Below, piece after piece: positions 46,019 to 56,317 of a stretch of DNA of 64,000 nt. The stretch is from Actinosynnema sp. ALI-1.44 (lineage in GTDB: Bacteria; Actinomycetota; Actinomycetes; Mycobacteriales; Pseudonocardiaceae), in NCBI RefSeq assembly GCF_001984155.1, contig NZ_MTQO01000049.1, positions 62,001 to 126,000 of the forward strand, written 5' to 3'. Under the pieces are notes generated by a model. That model searched no databases. It saw only the letters and a program-made list of their open reading frames with translations, and was not told the DNA's origin. The position numbers were made by a program, and so were the translations under genes. Every line of letters begins with the position of its first letter. Position 1 is the first letter of the stretch.

Positions 46019-47686
46019 CTACTTGCTCTCGGTCTTGCGGATGCTCTCCGCGAGCTGCTCCCCGGCCGCGGCGCGGCGGAGCTTGCCGGACGGGGTCTTG
46101 GGCAGCGACCCCGGCGACAGCACCAGCACGGCCACCGGGCGCGCCTCCACTGCCTCGAAGACCCGGCTGGCGACTTCCTTGCGCAGCCTCGCTTCCTCAG
46201 CCGCGTCACCGGCCAGTTTGGACTCGACGACGACGGCGAACCGTTCACGCCTGCTGCCCGCGTCCAGCCGGACCGCGACCGCGTTGCCCGCGCGAACGCC
46301 GTCCACGCCCGTCGCGGCGCGTTCGATGTCCGTCGGGTAGATGTTGCGGCCGCCGAGGATGATCACGTCCTTCTCACGGCCGCACACCACGATCTCGCCG
46401 TCGATCAGGTAGCCGATGTCCCCTGTGGACATCCAGCCGTCCTCGCCCTGGATCACCCTCGGGCCGTCGACCGTCAGGTAGCCCGGCGTCACCGACGAGC
46501 CGCGCAGCTGGATCTCGCCGACCTCGCGGTCGCCGCGGACCTCGCCGTCGTCGGTGAGCACGCGTGCCTCGATGCCCGGCAACGGCTTGCCCAGCACGGC
46601 GAACGACCGGACTTCCGCGCTCGGCTCCACCGGCACCGCGCGGCGCTCGACCTCCAGCTCGTGAGGATCGATGTAGTCCAGCGTCAAACCGGTGAACAGC
46701 GGCGCGAAGGACACCGCCAACGTGCACTCAGCCATGCCGTACGCGGGGAACACGCATTCCCACGGCATCTTGAACCGCGCGCCCGCGTCGGTGAAGGTCT
46801 TCACCGCGGTCGCGTCGATCGGTTCGGCACCGTTGAGCGCCAGGCGCAACGTCGACAGGTCGTAGGCGCCGTCCTCGGCGTTGCCCATCCGCTTGCCGAC
46901 CATGGCGTACGCGAAGTTCGGCGCGGCCGTGATCGTCGCGCGGTAGCGGCTGATCAGGTCCATCCACAGCAGCGGCGCGCGCAGGAAATCCGGGGGCGTG
47001 ACCTTCACCAGGTCGATGCCCAGCACCATCGGCGTGGTCAGGAAGCCGACCATCCCCATGTCGTGGAACAGCGGGAGCCACGACACCATCGTGTCGTTCT
47101 CCCAGTCCAGCGCGGCCCTCTCGGCCATCGCCCCGATGTTGGCCATCAGGTTGCCGTGCGTGATCCGGACCGCCTTCGGGTCGGCCGTCGACCCGCTTGT
47201 CAGCTGCAGCAAGGCGTGCACGTCCTCGCCGACGTGCACCGGGTCGGTCAGCGGCTGACCGTCGACCAGGTCCGTCAACAGCCGGTACGGGATGTTGTGC
47301 TCGGTCAGCACCGGCGCGAGCTGGTCGAAAGGCGCGCCGAGCAGCACCAGCTTGGAATCGATCATGGTGAGCACGCGCAACGTGTCCTCGGCCCACACCG
47401 CGAGGTCCGTGCGCGGCGTCGGCTGGTGCAGCATCGTCACGCTGCCGCCGGACAGCCACACGGCCTGGATCGCCGGGGCGATCAGCACCGGGTCGGCAGC
47501 GAGCACCGCGACCGCGCTCTGCGGCCCGAGACCGCCTTCCACCAGTGCGCCCGCCATCTTGCGGGCCTCATGGTGCACCTGCTCCCACGTCCGGCGAACG
47601 GGATCCCCGGGCTCACCCGTGACGATCCCCTTGACCTTGCCGCGGGTGGCGGCGTTGCCCAGCAGGGCGTCCACGAACCGACTCAT
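46019..47686 (-). CDS. Fatty acyl-AMP ligase/acyl-CoA synthetase (pks16-like)
   Basis: A protein of 555 residues of the adenylate-forming family, close in motifs to long-chain fatty acyl-AMP ligases: LLQLTSGSTADPKAVRITH (P-loop), SWLPLFHDMGMVGFL (typical of FAALs), NGAEPID, FPAYGMAECTLAVSF, and WMSTGDIGYLIDGEIVVCGR with the C-terminal VLSPGSLPKTPSGKLRR. It would activate a fatty acid for transfer to a carrier protein or CoA. It occupies the place of Rv1013 (pks16) beside pth. I chose the ATG at 47686. Confidence 0.88.
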   Translation of the reverse strand: MSRFVDALLGNAATRGKVKGIVTGEPGDPVRRTWEQVHHEARKMAGALVEGGLGPQSAVAVLAADPVLIAPAIQAVWLSGGSVTMLHQPTPRTDLAVWAEDTLRVLTMIDSKLVLLGAPFDQLAPVLTEHNIPYRLLTDLVDGQPLTDPVHVGEDVHALLQLTSGSTADPKAVRITHGNLMANIGAMAERAALDWENDTMVSWLPLFHDMGMVGFLTTPMVLGIDLVKVTPPDFLRAPLLWMDLISRYRATITAAPNFAYAMVGKRMGNAEDGAYDLSTLRLALNGAEPIDATAVKTFTDAGARFKMPWECVFPAYGMAECTLAVSFAPLFTGLTLDYIDPHELEVERRAVPVEPSAEVRSFAVLGKPLPGIEARVLTDDGEVRGDREVGEIQLRGSSVTPGYLTVDGPRVIQGEDGWMSTGDIGYLIDGEIVVCGREKDVIILGGRNIYPTDIERAATGVDGVRAGNAVAVRLDAGSRRERFAVVVESKLAGDAAEEARLRKEVASRVFEAVEARPVAVLVLSPGSLPKTPSGKLRRAAAGEQLAESIRKTESK

Positions 47687-47734
47687 AAGGCGCACTCTAA
47701 AGGGTCACCGTTGGTCGATACTGACAAACTGTCG

Positions 47735-49498
47735 CTACTCCGCGCTGTCCGCGATCTCCATCCAGCGCTCCTCGACCTCGTTCTTCTCCTTGATCAGGTC
47801 CCTGAGCTGCGCGTCAAGGTCCAGCAGCCGGTCGGGGTCGGTCGCCGCCTCGGCGAGGGCGGTGTGCAACTGCGCCTCGCGCTTGCTGAGTTTGTCCAGC
47901 GCGCGCTCCAGGCGTGCGAGCTCCTTGCCCGCGGCACGCTGGTCGGCGGCACTGGATTTCGGCTTCGGCTCCTTGCTGGGCGCGGGCAGCGGTTCGGCCA
48001 TCGCGGCCCGTCGGGTCAGGTACTCGTCGATCCCGCCGGGCAGGTGCTTCGCACGGCCGTCGCCGAACAGCGCGTACACCTCATCGCAGACGCGTTCGAC
48101 CAGGTAACGGTCGTGCGAGACGACCACGAGCGTGCCGGGCCACGAGTCGAGCAGGTCCTCCAGCTGCTGCAACGTGTCGATGTCCAGGTCGTTCGTCGGC
48201 TCGTCCAGCAGCAGCACGTTCGGCTCGGCCATCAACAACCGCGACAGCTGCAACCGGCGCCGCTCACCACCCGACAGATCCGAGACGGGCGTCCACTGCC
48301 GGTTGGCAGGGAACCCGAACTTCTCCGCCAACTGCGACGCCGACAACTCCTGTTTGCCCAGCGTGACCCGGCGGGCGATCTCCTCGATCGCCTCAAGCAC
48401 CCTCAGGTCACCGGGGAGGTCGGCGAGTTCCTGGCTGAGGTACGCCAGGTGGACGGTCTGGCCCTGGATCCGCTTGCCCGTCTCCGGCTGCGACTCGCCG
48501 GCGAGCAGCCGCAACAACGTCGTCTTGCCGGAGCCGTTCACGCCGACGAGGCCGATCCGGTCACCGGGCCCGATCCGCCAGGTCACGTGATCGAGCAGCT
48601 GACGGCCGGGGACGCTGAGGCTCGCGTCCTCGAGCTCGACGACGGTCTTGCCGAGCCTGCGCTTGGCGAACGCCGTCAGCTCGACGGTGTCCCGCGGCGG
48701 CGGCACGTTCGCGATCAGCGCCTCGGCCGCGTCGATGCGGTAGCGCGGCTTGGACGTCCTCGCCGGGGCGCCGCGCCGCAGCCACGCCAGTTCCTTCGCG
48801 GCGAGGTTGCGACGCTTCTCCTCCAGGGTGTCGGCCAACCGCGCACGCTCGGCGCGCGCGAACACCCAGTCCGCGTAGCCGCCTTCGTACTGCTCGACAC
48901 GCCCGTTCTGCACCTCCCAGGTGCGGGAACAGACCGTGTCGAGGAACCAGCGGTCGTGCGTGACGACGACCAACGCGGTGCGCCTGGCCAGCAGGTGGTC
49001 CGCCAGCCACCGCACGCCCTCGATGTCCAGGTGGTTGGTCGGCTCGTCCAGGATCACCAGGTCGAGCTCCTGGACCAACGCCGCCGCCAACGCGACCCGC
49101 CGCCGTTCACCACCGGACATCCGATCCAGCGGGGCGTCCAGGCCCAGCGCGGAGATCCCGATGCCGTCGAGCACCGCGCGGACCTTCGCGTCCGCGGCCC
49201 ACTCGTGATCGGCGCTGAACCCCAGCGGATCCAGCACGGCGTTGCGCACCGTCCCACCCGGCGGCAGGTCCGTGCGCTGGGTGACCACGGCCATCCGCAG
49301 ATCACGCGCACGACTGACACGTCCGGTGTCCGGGGGCTCGATGCCCGCCAGTACTTCCAGCAGCGTCGTCTTGCCGCCGCCGTTCAGTCCGACGACCCCG
49401 ATCCGGTCGCCCTCACCGACGCCCAGTGAGACCGCATCGAGCAACGGCCGAACCCCGTAGGACTTGCTGACCGACTCCAGGTTGACCAGGTTGGCCAT
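47735..49498 (-). CDS. ABC-F family ATPase (Uup-like)
   Basis: A protein of 587 residues with two ATPase modules and no membrane segment. Module 1 has Walker A GLNGGGKTT, signature MSGGERRRVAL and Walker B LVILDEPTNHLD. Module 2 has GVNGSGKTT, LSGGERRRLQL and LLLDEPTNDLD. The inter-module linker (LEEKRRNLAAKELAWLRRG) and a C-terminal coiled coil (LARLERALDKLSKREAQL) point to a ribosome- or DNA-structure-acting ABC-F protein of the Uup group. The ATG is at 49498. It follows ispE by 60 bases. Confidence 0.93.
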   Translation of the reverse strand: MANLVNLESVSKSYGVRPLLDAVSLGVGEGDRIGVVGLNGGGKTTLLEVLAGIEPPDTGRVSRARDLRMAVVTQRTDLPPGGTVRNAVLDPLGFSADHEWAADAKVRAVLDGIGISALGLDAPLDRMSGGERRRVALAAALVQELDLVILDEPTNHLDIEGVRWLADHLLARRTALVVVTHDRWFLDTVCSRTWEVQNGRVEQYEGGYADWVFARAERARLADTLEEKRRNLAAKELAWLRRGAPARTSKPRYRIDAAEALIANVPPPRDTVELTAFAKRRLGKTVVELEDASLSVPGRQLLDHVTWRIGPGDRIGLVGVNGSGKTTLLRLLAGESQPETGKRIQGQTVHLAYLSQELADLPGDLRVLEAIEEIARRVTLGKQELSASQLAEKFGFPANRQWTPVSDLSGGERRRLQLSRLLMAEPNVLLLDEPTNDLDIDTLQQLEDLLDSWPGTLVVVSHDRYLVERVCDEVYALFGDGRAKHLPGGIDEYLTRRAAMAEPLPAPSKEPKPKSSAADQRAAGKELARLERALDKLSKREAQLHTALAEAATDPDRLLDLDAQLRDLIKEKNEVEERWMEIADSAE

Positions 49499-49558
49499 GT
49501 ACCCGCGCTTCCCTCGTGGCTGTATCTCCCAACCAGGGTATTAGGCTCGCCGCCCCTG

Positions 49559-50524
49559 TCAGGCGTGCACCTCTGGCGGCGCCGGGCGCGGGGCCTCATC
49601 GCCCCCGATCACGCGTGCGCCCGGGACAGGTCCGTGCGCCACTCGGACGGTCCGGCACACGCCCGCCCCGGCGAGCTCGGCCGCCACACGCAGCGCGGAC
49701 TCACCGTCGGAACAGAGAAACGCACACGTCGGGCCGGAGCCGGAGACGGTTCCGGCCAGCGCGCCCGCGTTGACGCCCGCGCGCAACGTGCGCCGCAGGC
49801 CGGGACGCAGCGAGATCGCCGCGGACTGCAGGTCGTTGCCCAGCAGCAATGCCAACTGGCGCGGATCCCCGGACGCCAGCGCCTCCAGCACCGGTTCGAC
49901 CGCGCCGATGCGAGGGGGATCGCCTTCGCCACGCAGCCGGTCGAGCTCCTCGAACACCTTCGGCGTCGACAGGCCACGCCGGTCGAACGCGATCACCCAG
50001 TGGAACGTGTGCCTGGTCAGCACCGGGATCAGCTGCTCACCGCGGCCCGTGCCCAGCGCGGTACCGCCCGCGAGCACGAAAGGGACGTCACTGCCGACCT
50101 TCGCGGCCACAGTGGAGAGTTCGTCCCTGCCGATCTCCAGCCGCCACAGCGCGGCGAGACCGACCAGCGTCGCGGCCGCGTCGGCGCTCCCGCCGGCCAT
50201 GCCACCGGCCACCGGGATGCCCTTGCGGATCACCACCCGGATCTTCGGCTCGGTGTGGTCCTTGCCGACGTGCTCGGCCAGCGCCTGCACCGCGCGCCAC
50301 GCCAGGTTGCTCGGGCCGGTCGGCACCTCGTCGGCGCCCTCCCCGAGCACCTCCACACCGGGATCGTCGGTCACGGCGACCGTCACCTCGTCGGTCAACG
50401 AGAGCGCCTGGAACACCGTGTTGAGCTCGTGGTAGCCGTCCGGTCGCACGTCGCCGACGGCGAGGTGCAGGTTGACCTTCGACGGCACACGTACGGTCAC
50501 AGGTGGAGGAACGACAGCGAGCAC
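49559..50524 (-). CDS. ispE: 4-diphosphocytidyl-2-C-methyl-D-erythritol kinase
   Basis: A protein of 321 residues of the GHMP kinase family. [14 protein letters not shown] at the start, the ATP loop [15 protein letters not shown] and GSGPTCAFL near the end are diagnostic. It phosphorylates CDP-methylerythritol in the MEP isoprenoid pathway. The start is the GTG at 50524. In M. tuberculosis it directly follows ksgA; here a MetN-like gene lies between them. Confidence 0.95.
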   Translation of the reverse strand: MLAVVPPPVTVRVPSKVNLHLAVGDVRPDGYHELNTVFQALSLTDEVTVAVTDDPGVEVLGEGADEVPTGPSNLAWRAVQALAEHVGKDHTEPKIRVVIRKGIPVAGGMAGGSADAAATLVGLAALWRLEIGRDELSTVAAKVGSDVPFVLAGGTALGTGRGEQLIPVLTRHTFHWVIAFDRRGLSTPKVFEELDRLRGEGDPPRIGAVEPVLEALASGDPRQLALLLGNDLQSAAISLRPGLRRTLRAGVNAGALAGTVSGSGPTCAFLCSDGESALRVAAELAGAGVCRTVRVAHGPVPGARVIGGDEAPRPAPPEVHA

Positions 50525-50592
50525 AAGTGCAGCCTACGTGTCCGAGTACTCGCCGTCGTCCAGATGTCCTTCCGGACCCCTGTACACCTCGC

Positions 50593-51600
50593 CTACGCGG
50601 CCACCACGCCCTGCGGACCGGCCAGCGGCTGGTGCACGATGCCGCCGCGGTCGCCGATCCACGCCAACGCGCTGTCGGAGCGTTCGCCGCGCAGTCCGAT
50701 CCGGAACCGGGCGACCGGCGTCTCACCGAGCCGCGTCAACCCGCCGCCGAGCACCGACACCTGCACACCGAACCGGGACGCGGCCTCCGGCAACAACGCG
50801 CCGACAGCGGCGAAACCGATCAGCACGATGTCGGCGATGCGGTCCTGCCCGACCGACGCCGTCGCGTCGATGACCGGAAGAAGTTCCTTCACCGCACGGC
50901 TTTCCGGGTCGTGCAGCAACTCGAACAGGTTGCCGTTCTCCACCAGCCTGCCTGCGTCGAGCAACGCGATGTCGTCGCAGATCCGGCGCACCACACTGGA
51001 ATCCTGCGTCGCGACCACCAGCGTCACACCGAGTTCCGCGCGCGCCCGGTCCAGCACGGCGAGCACACCGGCGGCGCCGTCGGCGTCCAGGTTCGCGGTC
51101 GGGTCGTCGGCCAGCAGCAGACCGGGCTCGCCGACGAGCGCACGGGCCACGGCGACGCGGCGGCGCTGTCCGTCGGTCAGGTCGTCCGGATACGCGGCCG
51201 CCTTGTCGGTCAATCCGATCAGGTCGAGCAGCCTGCCGACCCGCGCCCTGCGCTGCGGGCCCTCCACACCGGACTGCTCAAGCGGGAGCGCGATGTTGCC
51301 CGCGGCGGTGCGCTGCCGGAAAAGCTGGGATTCCCCCGACACGACACCGATCTGACGCCGGGTGGCGCGCAGGGTGCGGGTGTCGAGGGTCGCCGTGTTC
51401 AACCCGTCGAGCCGGACGACACCCGCGTCGGGGCGTTCCTGCAACGAGATGCACCGGGCCAAAGTGGACTTGCCGGACCCCTGCGGCCCGACGACACCGA
51501 GCGCCGCACCCGCGGCGACCTCGAGCGAAACGCCGTCGAGCGCGACGACGTTGCCGGTTCGGCTCCAGAACGACTTGCTGACATTCTCTACGGTGATCAC
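50593..51600 (-). CDS. MetN-like ABC ATPase with degenerate active-site motifs
   Basis: A protein of 335 residues with the length and C-terminal ligand-sensing (NIL-type) domain of methionine ATPases MetN. Walker A GPQGSGKST is intact, but other motifs differ from active MetN: the Q-loop region reads IGVVSGESQLF (Gln replaced by Gly), the signature reads LTDGQRRR, Walker B reads LLLADDPTANLD (catalytic Glu replaced by Asp) and the switch His is Gln (VATQDSS). No metI or metQ is adjacent. It may be a regulator or structural protein. The start is the GTG at 51600 with GGAG six bases upstream. It lies in the rpfB-rsmA-ispE run. Confidence 0.8.
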   Translation of the reverse strand: MITVENVSKSFWSRTGNVVALDGVSLEVAAGAALGVVGPQGSGKSTLARCISLQERPDAGVVRLDGLNTATLDTRTLRATRRQIGVVSGESQLFRQRTAAGNIALPLEQSGVEGPQRRARVGRLLDLIGLTDKAAAYPDDLTDGQRRRVAVARALVGEPGLLLADDPTANLDADGAAGVLAVLDRARAELGVTLVVATQDSSVVRRICDDIALLDAGRLVENGNLFELLHDPESRAVKELLPVIDATASVGQDRIADIVLIGFAAVGALLPEAASRFGVQVSVLGGGLTRLGETPVARFRIGLRGERSDSALAWIGDRGGIVHQPLAGPQGVVAA

Positions 51601-51972
51601 AGTTACTCCAGCGCAGCACACGGCGCGACCGCGGTGACGGCCGTCCGACGTCCTTCATGAACCGTCCTGATAGGACGGAGGCGTGTTCGGGTGTGAATTG
51701 AGGAGATCAGAGCGTGTGGCTACGACATGCGGTGACTGTCCGCCTGCCCTGATCTATCACCCGGCGCTGTGTGAGCATTTTCGCGACCACGGAATCCTCC
51801 ATCGGTCCTGGCGGTAGCACCTGCCCATGGTGGGTGGTTGCTGCGGCGTCAGGGAGCCAGGTCTCTCGGCCGCTCGGGATGGATGCACTTGCATTGAAAC
51901 CGACCGGGCCGCGTGTGCGCAAGTCCTGGGCCATACATCACACCGACGGACCAGCGGCCGTGGCCCGGGGTT
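51601..51972. other. Gap without a convincing gene
   Basis: This stretch of 372 bases lies between the rsmA stop and the MetN-like start on the same strand. It contains a perfect hairpin, CCGTCCT-GAT-AGGACGG (51662-51678), 61 bases before the MetN-like start, which may be an attenuator. A 75-codon frame on the minus strand (51707-51934) has weaker codon bias and no good ribosome site, so I do not call it. Confidence 0.5.
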
Positions 51973-52815
51973 TCACAGATGGTGGTCGGCCGCTTCCAGA
52001 ATGCGAGAGAAATCCCCCACCGTGAGCTGCTCGCCACGCACACCTGGATCGATTCCGGCGACGACGAGGATCTCCGCGGCCCTCGTGGGTGATCCTGCCC
52101 ACGTCCCGAGCGCGGCCCGCAGCGTCTTGCGGCGCTGTGCGAAGGCCGCGTCGACGAGTTTGAAAAGCCGCTCGCGGTCCACATCGGCGGGCGGTGGGCG
52201 GCGGATCATCCGCACGAGCGCGGAGTCCACGTTCGGCACCGGCCAGAACACCGACCTCGACACCGTCGCGGCCCGCCTGGCCTCGGCGTACCAGGCGACC
52301 TTCACGCTCGGCACGCCGTAGACACGGCTGCCGGGGCCCGCGGCCATCCGGTCGGCGACCTCGGCCTGAACCATCACCAGGCCCGACCGCAGGCTCGGCA
52401 GAATGGCCAGCAGGTGCAGCACGACCGGCACGGCCACGTTGTACGGCAGATTGGCCACGAGCGCTGTCGGCTCGCCGATCTGCTCCTGCGTCACGCGCAT
52501 CGCGTCCGCCTCGACCACCCGCAGCCGACCCTCCGGAGCACGCTCAGCGGCCGTCTCGGGCAGCTTGCGGGCCAGCACGGGGTCGATCTCCACGGCGACG
52601 ACCTCACGGCACGCGGGCAACAGCGCGAGCGTCAGCGAGCCAAGCCCCGGCCCGACCTCCAGCACCACGTCGTCGGCGCCGAGTTCCGCGGTCGTGACGA
52701 TCCGCCGGACCGTGTTGGGGTCGTGCACGAAGTTCTGGCCCAGCTTCTTGGTGGGCCGCACATCCAGCTCACCGGCCAGCCGCCGAACCTCGGCGGGGCC
52801 AAGGAGCGATGTCAC
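51973..52815 (-). CDS. rsmA: 16S rRNA dimethyladenosine transferase RsmA/KsgA
   Basis: A protein of 280 residues that dimethylates A1518 and A1519 of 16S rRNA. Motifs are [14 protein letters not shown], the SAM site [15 protein letters not shown] and the catalytic [10 protein letters not shown]. The start is the GTG at 52815. It follows rpfB, separated by an unusual nested hairpin. The rpfB-ksgA-ispE arrangement is conserved in actinobacteria. Confidence 0.96.
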   Translation of the reverse strand: MTSLLGPAEVRRLAGELDVRPTKKLGQNFVHDPNTVRRIVTTAELGADDVVLEVGPGLGSLTLALLPACREVVAVEIDPVLARKLPETAAERAPEGRLRVVEADAMRVTQEQIGEPTALVANLPYNVAVPVVLHLLAILPSLRSGLVMVQAEVADRMAAGPGSRVYGVPSVKVAWYAEARRAATVSRSVFWPVPNVDSALVRMIRRPPPADVDRERLFKLVDAAFAQRRKTLRAALGTWAGSPTRAAEILVVAGIDPGVRGEQLTVGDFSRILEAADHHL

Positions 52816-52845
52816 CGCACAAGCCTACTAACACCCCTGAAAACA

Positions 52846-52891
52846 CTCGTGAGTGGTTGCGCGGGTGAGAACCCGCATAACCACTCACGAG
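52846..52891 (-). terminator. Nested long hairpin between rpfB and rsmA
   Basis: CTCGTGAGTGGTT (52846-52858) pairs perfectly with AACCACTCACGAG (52879-52891). After a 2x2 internal loop a second stem GCGGGT/ACCCGC closes on a GAGA tetraloop. It ends 14 bases before the rpfB stop on the downstream side, without a U-run, so it may terminate, stabilise or attenuate the transcript. Confidence 0.65.
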
Positions 52892-52904
52892 GGTGTTCCG
52901 GTGC

Positions 52905-54455
<1,551 letters not shown>

Positions 54456-54489
54456 CTACGTGCCTGGCTGGTCCTCCGAGTACGTCCGC

Positions 54490-54565
54490 GGCGCGGGTTC
54501 GCGCCTCGCGTTGTCAGTCCGACTCCCTTAGCCACCACCGACGCTGCTTCCGGGAATAGTCCCGG
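54490..54565 (-). promoter_or_regulatory. Structured 5' leader of rpfB
   Basis: The 331 bases between the tatD stop and the rpfB start hold no gene. Two perfect hairpins are visible: GGCGCG-GGTT-CGCGCC (54490-54505, + strand) and CCGGGA-ATAG-TCCCGG (54550-54565). A long leader with an RNA switch has been described for the rpfB operon of M. tuberculosis. The c-di-AMP riboswitch motif (GGTGAATC etc.) was looked for and not seen. Confidence 0.45.
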
Positions 54566-54624
54566 CCCCGACGTGCGTTGGCCTTGACTGCGGGCTGTAC
54601 CCGGTTTGACGCCCACTGGGTACG

Positions 54625-54640
54625 GTCACGGGACCGTAAC
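54625..54640. promoter_or_regulatory. MtrA-type box upstream of rpfB
   Basis: GTCAC-GGGACC-GTAAC fits the MtrA motif of two GTNAC units six bases apart. It overlaps the perfect palindrome TACGGTC-N4-GACCGTA (54621-54638). MtrA is known to control rpfB in mycobacteria. The site lies 236 bases before the start codon, which fits the long leader. Confidence 0.65.
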
Positions 54641-54720
54641 GGGTCCCGGGAGGTTGCGCAAACACCCCCAGACATCTTGTGACTTGTGCCACAGCCCGGA
54701 AGACGCAGCAACTAGGCCGA

Positions 54721-55581
54721 TCAGGTGAGGCCGCCACGGCTCGAATCGTGGGATGTCACGGATGGCAACCGGAAAAACCGCTCCGCGGTGTCCCGGACGG
54801 CGGCAGCCAGGTCACCCACATCCTCACCACGGAGTTCGGCCAGGTCCCGAAGGGTGTAGACGGCGCAGTAGGGCTCATTCGGGCGGCCACGGAACGGGTG
54901 CGGCGTCAGGAACGGCGCGTCGGTCTCGACAAGCAGCTGATCACGGGGAACGATCCGCGCGGCCGCCCTGAGCGCCTTGGCGTTGCGGAAGGTCACCGCA
55001 CCGGCGAACGACAGCACGAAGCCCGCGTCGACGCACTTTCGAGCGAACTCCTCGTCGCCGGAGAAGCAGTGGAAGACCACTCGTTCGGGCGCGCCTTCCT
55101 CATGCAGGATGCGCATGATGTCGTCGTGCGCGTCGCGGTCGTGGATCATCAGCGGCTTGCCGACCCGTTTGGCCAGGTCGATGTGCCACCGGAAGGCCTC
55201 GTGCTGCGCGGCGGGCGGCGAGTAGTCCCAGTAGTAGTCCAGCCCGGTCTCGCCGATCGCGACGACCCGAGGCCGCGTCGCCAACCCCTCGAGGACCGCC
55301 TTGTCCTCGTCGGTGAACGTGGCGGTCCGCGTCGGGTGCACAGCTGTGGCGGCGAACACACGGTCGTCCCACTCGGCCGCGTCGGCGGCCCACACCGCGG
55401 CGGCGAGGTCGTCGGCGACCGTGATGACACGACCGATCCCGACCGACTCGGCGCGGTCAACCACTGTGGACACGTCGGCGGCATCCTTGGCACCGCACGC
55501 GTCCAAGTGCGTGTGCGCGTCGACCGTCGACACCGGCAACGGCTCGGGCAGCGGCGGCCGCTCACCTTTTCGTGGGGTCAC
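54721..55581 (-). CDS. tatD: TatD-family metal-dependent hydrolase
   Basis: A protein of 286 residues with the TIM-barrel metal ligands in place: VDAHTHLDACG, GETGLDYYWDY, MIHDRDAHDD, VVFHCFSGD and LVETDAPFLTPHP. TatD enzymes act as 3'-5' exonucleases or deoxyribonucleases in repair, though other substrates are known. The start is the GTG at 55581. It lies upstream of rpfB as in mycobacteria and is divergent from the padR gene across 18 bases. Confidence 0.93.
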   Translation of the reverse strand: MTPRKGERPPLPEPLPVSTVDAHTHLDACGAKDAADVSTVVDRAESVGIGRVITVADDLAAAVWAADAAEWDDRVFAATAVHPTRTATFTDEDKAVLEGLATRPRVVAIGETGLDYYWDYSPPAAQHEAFRWHIDLAKRVGKPLMIHDRDAHDDIMRILHEEGAPERVVFHCFSGDEEFARKCVDAGFVLSFAGAVTFRNAKALRAAARIVPRDQLLVETDAPFLTPHPFRGRPNEPYCAVYTLRDLAELRGEDVGDLAAAVRDTAERFFRLPSVTSHDSSRGGLT

Positions 55582-55599
55582 TGCGCATAGCCTAGTGAC

Positions 55600-56211
55600 G
55601 TGTCAGCGACGCGATTGCTCGTGCTGGGCGTGGTCCGTATGCGCGGTGAGGCCCACGGCTACCAGGTGCGCCAGGACCTGCAACTGTGGGCGGCCGACAG
55701 GTGGGCGAACGTCAAACCCGGCTCGATCTACCACGCGCTGCGCAAGCTCGCGGCCGACGACCTGCTCCAGGAAGTGGCGACGCAGGACAGCGACATCGGC
55801 CCGGAGCGGGTCGTGTACCGGATCACCGAGCACGGCGAAGGCGAGTTCTTCTTCCTGCTGCACAAGGCGATCAGCGACACCGAGACCGGGCCCGCGATGT
55901 TCAACGCGGCGCTGCCGTTCATCACGACGCTCGATCGTGGCAACCTGATCTTCCTGCTGCGCAACCGCATCCAGCAGACCGCCGCGGCCGCCGGGCAGAC
56001 CCGTCTGCTGCTCAACCAGAGCATCGCACCGATGGAGGGCGGCCAGGGCAAACCAGCCCACGTCCGCGAGATGTTCACGTACTGGCTGGTCACCGTGGAA
56101 GCGGAGCTGACCTGGCTGAAAGACTTCGTGACCAGGCTCGAAGCGGGCGAGTACGCGCTCGCCGACGACGGCGCGGACGCGTTCGGCAACCCACCCGCCC
56201 AGCCCTCCTAG
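55600..56211 (+). CDS. PadR-family transcriptional regulator
   Basis: A protein of 203 residues with a winged helix (LLVLGVVRMRGEAHGYQV, then PGSIYHALRKLAADDLL) and a helical C-terminal domain for dimerisation. It probably represses the ABC exporter genes 106 bases downstream, since two perfect TAGTCAA-type palindromes lie in that gap. The start is a GTG without a clear ribosome site and TAGCCT lies about seven bases upstream, so the message may be leaderless. Confidence 0.92.
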   Translation: MSATRLLVLGVVRMRGEAHGYQVRQDLQLWAADRWANVKPGSIYHALRKLAADDLLQEVATQDSDIGPERVVYRITEHGEGEFFFLLHKAISDTETGPAMFNAALPFITTLDRGNLIFLLRNRIQQTAAAAGQTRLLLNQSIAPMEGGQGKPAHVREMFTYWLVTVEAELTWLKDFVTRLEAGEYALADDGADAFGNPPAQPS

Positions 56212-56232
56212 CGACACCTCCCCACACACACC

Positions 56233-56254
56233 AGCTAGTCAAGTTTGACTAGCT
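56233..56254. promoter_or_regulatory. PadR operator 1 (22-base palindrome)
   Basis: AGCTAGTCAA-GT-TTGACTAGCT is perfectly symmetric except for the two central bases. It contains TTGACT, a good -35 element, with CACACT 17 bases downstream as a possible -10. Confidence 0.7.
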
Positions 56255-56276
56255 GCTCGATCACTGCCACACTCCC

Positions 56277-56296
56277 GCTAGTCAAACTTGACTAGC
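56277..56296. promoter_or_regulatory. PadR operator 2 (20-base palindrome)
   Basis: GCTAGTCAA-AC-TTGACTAGC repeats operator 1 with centres 43 bases apart (about four helical turns). It would cover the transcript start of the exporter genes. Confidence 0.7.
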
Positions 56297-56317
56297 TACA
56301 ACAGAGGGAGGACTCCC

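Noticed and set aside
46661-49429. 922-codon frame on the + strand opposite the acyl-AMP ligase and ABC-F genes
   Set aside because: It runs antisense through two well-supported genes and shows no family features.
51707-51934. 75-codon minus-strand frame between rsmA and the MetN-like gene
   Set aside because: It has weak ribosome binding, weaker third-position GC and no recognisable features.
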